NCBI RefSeq assembly: GCF_025791835.1
Contig: NZ_JAOXLP010000010.1
Coordinates: 1-64,000, forward strand
Reading direction: 5' to 3'
DNA length: 64,000 nt
Source of the DNA: Roseomonas xinghualingensis
Lineage (GTDB): Bacteria > Pseudomonadota > Alphaproteobacteria > Acetobacterales > Acetobacteraceae
Part shown: piece after piece, positions 60,703 to 64,000 of the stretch
Position numbering within the stretch: position 1 is the stretch's first letter
How the letters are laid out: the number at the start of each line of letters is the position of its first letter
Notes under the pieces: generated by a model
What the model was told of the DNA's origin: nothing
The model's input: only the letters and a program-made list of their open reading frames with translations
The model's database searches: none
Made by a program: the position numbers and the translations under genes

Positions 60703-62085
60703 ATGAACCAGCCTTTCGACCGCGTGATCCTCGGTGACCTGGTCCTCCCCGACCGCGTGCTGGAAGGCGGCTATGTCGCCCTGCGCGGGGAGGCCATCGC
60801 AGCGATCGGCCAGGGCGCGCCTCCGCCCGCCGCCGCGACCGAGGACCATTCCGGCCGCCTCATCTTCCCGGGCCTTGTGGACGGCCACATGCACACCGCC
60901 AGCTCCATCGGCTGGCCCGGCATCGAGGGCGCGACCATGTCCGCGGCCGCGGGCGGCGTGACCACCTGCGTGGACATGCCCTACGACATCCCCCTGCCCG
61001 TCACCGATGCGGCCATCCTGCGCGACAAGGTGGAATGGCTGCACAAGCTGGCGCATGTCGATGTCGCGCTCTACGGCACCATCAGGAAGGATGGCGGCGT
61101 GGAGGCCATCGCGGGCCTGGCCGAGGCGGGCGCCTGCTCCTTCAAGTTCTCCACCTATGAATATGACGCGGTGCGCTTTCCCCGCATCGATCCCGGCCTG
61201 ATGCGCGAGGCCTTCGCGGAAATCGCGAAGACCAACCTGATGGTCGCGGTTCATAACGAGGACCAGGAGCTGGTGATGAAGCTGACCGCCGAGGCAAAGG
61301 CGGCCGGGCGCACCGATCCCATCATGCATTGCCGCACCCGCCCGCCCCTGGCCGAGAATCTGGCGAACCACGCCATCTTCGAGATCGGGCTGGAGACGGG
61401 CGCGCATGTGCATATCGCCCATTCCTCCCTCGCCCGCGGCTTCACTGTCGCGGAGGATTTCCGCCGGGCCGGCGCCCGCACCTCCGGCGAGGGCTGCCTG
61501 CATTATTTCTGCATGACCGAGGAGGACATCATCCGTCTCGAGGGCTTCGGGAAGTGCAACCCTCCATTCCGGACGAAGGAAGAGGTGGAGCGCATGTGGG
61601 CGGCGCTGCTGGACGGCAAAGTCGCCTATATCTCCACCGATCACGCGCCCTGGCAGCGCGACCGGAAGATCTACAAAGGCGACATCTTCGCCCTGGGCGC
61701 CGGGCTGACGGGCATGCAGAGCTTCGCCCCGGTGATGTTCACCCTGCTGGAGGAGCGCGGCCTGCCGCTGACGCTGATGGCGAAATACTGCTCCGCCGAG
61801 CCGGCCCGCTACCATGGGCTCGACCCGAAGAAGGGCAGCATCGCCGTGGGAGGCGACGCCGACCTCTGCGTGATCGAGCGCGGGGACTTCACTTTCGACC
61901 AGGCGAAGATCCTCGACCGGCCAGAGTTCCAGCATTCCGCCTATCACGGCCGCGCCCTGCGCGGGCGCGTGGCCGCCACCTATCTGCGCGGCCGCCGCAT
62001 ATGGGACGGCGAGACGGTGCTGGCGAAGCCCGGCGAAGGCCGATTCGTTCCGCGCCAACATGCGCGCGCGATCGATCTGGCATGA
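60703..62085 (+). CDS. Dihydropyrimidinase/D-hydantoinase-type amidohydrolase
   Basis: A 460-residue amidohydrolase. The metal histidines are in FPGLVDGHMHTAS (HxH, about residue 62-64), the carboxylated lysine is in ACSFKFSTYEYD (near 148), and further ligands are in HNEDQ, HIAHSSLARG and STDHAPW. These match cyclic-amidase (hydantoinase/allantoinase) members. The ATG at 60703 gives the usual start; the frame is open far upstream on LysR sequence. A D-carbamoylase follows downstream at 63204, so a D-hydantoinase role is favoured over allantoinase or dihydroorotase. Confidence 0.87.
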   Translation: MNQPFDRVILGDLVLPDRVLEGGYVALRGEAIAAIGQGAPPPAAATEDHSGRLIFPGLVDGHMHTASSIGWPGIEGATMSAAAGGVTTCVDMPYDIPLPVTDAAILRDKVEWLHKLAHVDVALYGTIRKDGGVEAIAGLAEAGACSFKFSTYEYDAVRFPRIDPGLMREAFAEIAKTNLMVAVHNEDQELVMKLTAEAKAAGRTDPIMHCRTRPPLAENLANHAIFEIGLETGAHVHIAHSSLARGFTVAEDFRRAGARTSGEGCLHYFCMTEEDIIRLEGFGKCNPPFRTKEEVERMWAALLDGKVAYISTDHAPWQRDRKIYKGDIFALGAGLTGMQSFAPVMFTLLEERGLPLTLMAKYCSAEPARYHGLDPKKGSIAVGGDADLCVIERGDFTFDQAKILDRPEFQHSAYHGRALRGRVAATYLRGRRIWDGETVLAKPGEGRFVPRQHARAIDLA

Positions 62086-62258
62086 GGCGAGGCCCCTCGC
62101 CCACCGCCGTGGCGATCTTCAGCCTGGTGGGGCTGGCCATGGTTGGCCTCATCGTGCTGGGCCTTGGGCGAGGTGGGGTGGGGGTCGCCCATTATGCGGC
62201 CGGCGCGATCATCGCGCTGGCCGGTGCCCTGCTGGCGGTGACGATGGGAAAACGATGA
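62082..62258 (+). CDS. Tiny two-helix membrane protein
   Basis: A 58-residue protein: basic N-terminus (RRGPSPT), then AVAIFSLVGLAMVGLIVLGL and, after a short glycine loop (GRGGVGVAHY), AAGAIIALAGALLAVTMGK. It is a probable helical hairpin in the inner membrane. No family is recognised. Its ATG overlaps the hydantoinase stop (ATGA), and the next gene overlaps its stop in the same way, so all are co-translated. Confidence 0.6.
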   Translation: MRRGPSPTAVAIFSLVGLAMVGLIVLGLGRGGVGVAHYAAGAIIALAGALLAVTMGKR

Positions 62259-62488
62259 ACCGGCCACTGGTCATCGCCGTGCCTGCGGCGCTGCTGGGCT
62301 TTGGATGCTGGGTATGGCTGACGGGACCGGGAACCTCCGTCCCGAACGCCATCCTCGCACTGGTCTGCGGCATCCTGTGTGGCCGCCTGGGCTGGTGGCT
62401 GGGCATACGGGGAGGTGCCTCCAAGCCACGATCCGCCTCCGTGGCTGCCAAGGCAAAGCCATACCGCGATACCGACAAAATGGAGTAA
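62255..62488 (+). CDS. Small membrane protein of unknown function
   Basis: A 77-residue protein with two hydrophobic segments (PLVIAVPAALLGFGCWVWLT and AILALVCGILCGRLGWWLGI) and a basic 25-residue tail. No family is recognised. It overlaps the preceding tiny protein by 4 nt. Together the pair may form a small membrane complex, or insert near a transporter, but no transporter is adjacent. Confidence 0.6.
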   Translation: MNRPLVIAVPAALLGFGCWVWLTGPGTSVPNAILALVCGILCGRLGWWLGIRGGASKPRSASVAAKAKPYRDTDKME

Positions 62489-62519
62489 GCCAGACATCGT
62501 GAGTGGAAGATCAACCTCC

Positions 62520-63155
62520 ATGCCCGCGCTCGTTCCGCTTCTCGGGGGCGTGCTGCTCGGCGCGCTGCTCAGCTGGGGCTGGTTCACCACCCAGGGCCCC
62601 GACATCCTGCCGCCTGAAGCCGGGCACATCATGCGCCCCGCCGTCTGCTTCACCCCGGGCGAGAAATGCACCGACCGCATCGTGGCTACCATCGGCGCCG
62701 CGCAGCGGGAGGTGCTGGTGCAGGCCTATTCCTTCACCTCGCCACCGATCGCGGAGGCGCTGGAGGCGGCGCATCGTCGCGGCGTGCGCGTTCGAATCCT
62801 GGTGGACGACAGCCAGATATCGGAGCGCTACACCCAGGCCGACGAAATGGCGGCGGCGGGCATCGAGGTCTGGGTCGATGATCCCTCCGGCATCGCCCAC
62901 AACAAGGTCATGGTGATAGACGGGGAGCTGGTAATCACCGGCTCCTTCAATTTCAGCCGCTCCGCCCAGGAACGCAACACCGAGAACCTGCTGCTCATCC
63001 GGGACGCGACCCTGGCCGCGCAATACACGCAGAACTGGGAGCGGCGCCGTGCTGTCAGCACGCCCTACGCCGAGGCCGCGCGTCCTCCGGCTGCCGCCAA
63101 TGACAATGAGAGGGACCGCCGCAAGCGCGACAGCGCCATCTTCGGGCTGTTCTGA
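62520..63155 (+). CDS. Membrane-anchored phospholipase D-fold protein (single HKD motif)
   Basis: A 211-residue PLD-superfamily protein. An N-terminal hydrophobic segment (ALVPLLGGVLLGALLSWGWF, residues 3-22) anchors or exports it; CFTPGEKCTDRIVATIGAAQ begins the domain. It contains one HKD motif, HNKVMVIDGELVITGSFNFS (about residues 126-145), like the endonuclease Nuc and Zucchini group, which act as dimers. It would face the periplasm. The ATG at 62520 has GGAAGA 9 nt upstream; a GTG at 62499 is the alternative. It lies between hydantoin genes. Confidence 0.85.
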   Translation: MPALVPLLGGVLLGALLSWGWFTTQGPDILPPEAGHIMRPAVCFTPGEKCTDRIVATIGAAQREVLVQAYSFTSPPIAEALEAAHRRGVRVRILVDDSQISERYTQADEMAAAGIEVWVDDPSGIAHNKVMVIDGELVITGSFNFSRSAQERNTENLLLIRDATLAAQYTQNWERRRAVSTPYAEAARPPAAANDNERDRRKRDSAIFGLF

Positions 63156-63179
63156 CGCACACACATATATAGTGTGCGT
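63155..63179. repeat. Palindrome before the D-carbamoylase gene
   Basis: ACGCACAC (63155-63162) and GTGTGCGT (63172-63179) are perfect complements around a 9-nt A+T loop (ACATATATA). It starts in the last base of the phospholipase-D stop codon and ends 24 nt before the carbamoylase ATG. No T-run follows. It could be a regulator binding site or an mRNA hairpin separating the two reading units. Confidence 0.6.
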
Positions 63180-63203
63180 GCCGCAACACAGAGGATGAGC
63201 TGC

Positions 63204-64000
63204 ATGTCCCGCCGCCTGACCGTCGCCGCCGCCCAGTTGGGCCCCATCCAGAAGGCAGAAGGCCGCGACGTGGCGGTGGGCCGCATGGTGCGGCTGATGG
63301 AGACGGCGCATCGCCGTGGTGCCGAGGTGGTGGTTTTCCCTGAACTCGCCCTCACCACCTTCTTCCCGCGCTGGTATGAGGAGGACCGCGCGACGGCGGA
63401 CAACTGGTTCGAAGCCGCCATGCCGTCCAACGAAACTGCCCCGCTCTTCGAGGCCGCGCGGAAATACGGCATCGCCTTTCATCTCGGCTATGCCGAGAAG
63501 ACCCCGGAGGGGCGCCACTTCAACACCGCCATCTTCGTTCATCCCTCGGGCGAGATCGTGCTGAAGTACCGTAAGGTGCATCTGCCGGGCCATGCTGAAT
63601 ACGATCCGATCCGTAAGGTTCAGCATCTGGAGAAGCGCTACTTCGAGGTGGGCGATCTCGGCTTCCCCGTGGTGCGCGCCCCTGTGGGCGGCGCGGGGCC
63701 CGTGAATGTCGGCATGCTGATCTGCAATGACCGTCGCTGGCCGGAGGCCTGGCGCGTGCTGGGGCTGCAAAGCGTGGAGCTGGTGATGATCGGCTACAAC
63801 ACGCCCAGCCTGAACATGGACAATCGCGGCTTCGAGGCGCACCACCTGCGCGTCCTGCACTCCCATCTTTCCCTGCAGGCCGGCTGCTACCAGAACGCCA
63901 CCTTCGGAGTCGCCGCCGCCAAGGCCGGAACCGAGGACGGGCATGAGCTGTTCGGCCATTCGATCATCGTGAACCCGCAGGGCGAGATCATGGCCCAGGC
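63204..64000 (+). CDS. hyuC: N-carbamoyl-D-amino acid amidohydrolase (3' truncated by window)
   Basis: The first 265 codons of a nitrilase-superfamily amidase; the stop is beyond the window. The catalytic triad is visible as E47 in VVFPELALTTFFPRW, K124 in KYRKVHLPGH and C174 in GMLICNDRRWPE. The FPELALTTFFPRW and QHLEKRYFEVGDLGFPV segments are close to the Agrobacterium D-carbamoylase. It hydrolyses N-carbamoyl-D-amino acids to the free D-amino acid, CO2 and ammonia. A GAGGATGAG site precedes the ATG. With the upstream hydantoinase it forms a hydantoin-degrading pair. Confidence 0.9.
   Translation, partial: MSRRLTVAAAQLGPIQKAEGRDVAVGRMVRLMETAHRRGAEVVVFPELALTTFFPRWYEEDRATADNWFEAAMPSNETAPLFEAARKYGIAFHLGYAEKTPEGRHFNTAIFVHPSGEIVLKYRKVHLPGHAEYDPIRKVQHLEKRYFEVGDLGFPVVRAPVGGAGPVNVGMLICNDRRWPEAWRVLGLQSVELVMIGYNTPSLNMDNRGFEAHHLRVLHSHLSLQAGCYQNATFGVAAAKAGTEDGHELFGHSIIVNPQGEIMAQ

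Noticed and set aside
60040..62061. 673-codon minus-strand frame opposite the LysR and hydantoinase genes
   Set aside because: Both plus-strand genes have intact catalytic motifs; the antisense frame is a base-composition artefact.
62791..62801. tRNA T-loop-like GTTCGAATCC
   Set aside because: It lies inside the phospholipase-D-fold coding region (VRILVDD) and no cloverleaf surrounds it.

Overview
The window is about 70 percent G+C, densely packed with genes, and its codons end mostly in G or C. Gene content (FliX next to FlgI and DksA, a DksA with one zinc-finger cysteine, DinB with an N-terminal zinc ribbon, Bug/TctC binding proteins, xseB-ispA-dxs, rpmH-rnpA-yidD-yidC-engB) points to an alphaproteobacterium of the Rhodospirillales. 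It is most like Acetobacteraceae of the Roseomonas type. This is inferred from gene families, not from a database match. I found no rRNA, tRNA, CRISPR array or insertion sequence; it reads as ordinary chromosome with a metabolic accessory load.

Layout. 1-2571: minus-strand run tusA-like, histone-deacetylase family, xseB, ispA, dxs (isoprenoid precursors, cut at the left edge). 2687-7257: ROK sugar kinase, small ABM-like monooxygenase, DNA polymerase IV, and a TctC binding protein divergent from a GntR regulator with a palindromic operator between them. 7265-15641: dapD-dapE, a DUF2336 protein, and the rpmH-rnpA-yidD-yidC-engB-argB block with a good promoter. 15712-25595: a cysteine-less pyridine-nucleotide flavoprotein, bdhA coupled to a patatin, RlmI-like methyltransferase, DMT exporter, class II aldolase, M20 amidohydrolase and a GGDEF-EAL protein. 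25756-30217: tkt-gap-pgk. 30231-44242: mixed catabolic genes (MBL hydrolase, an orphan iron-type binding protein, 2-hydroxyacid dehydrogenase, CitE-TctC-CaiB operon, RraA plus DapA-like pair, MaoC), MsrQ coupled to a periplasmic protein, and a DUF2171 gene that appears frameshifted. 44249-49960: fusA with an unusual repeated leader, dksA, and fliX divergent from flgI-flgJ-flbY-like, with a sigma-54 promoter visible before flgI.

50076-55388 is the most interesting part: six tightly coupled genes (RibD-type reductase, zinc-less MDR dehydrogenase, PTPS-fold protein lacking its catalytic and zinc residues, glycosyltransferase with an in-frame 9-bp repeat, SAM methyltransferase, DUF1537 kinase). 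They look like a dedicated pathway making a modified, glycosylated small molecule, possibly pterin-like. The product cannot be named from sequence. A bidirectional terminator separates it from a histone H1-like gene.

56860-64000: prpC and prpD (2-methylcitrate cycle) divergent from a LysR regulator, which leads a hydantoin-degrading operon. That operon has a hydantoinase, two tiny membrane proteins, a membrane-anchored phospholipase-D-fold protein and a D-carbamoylase cut by the right edge.
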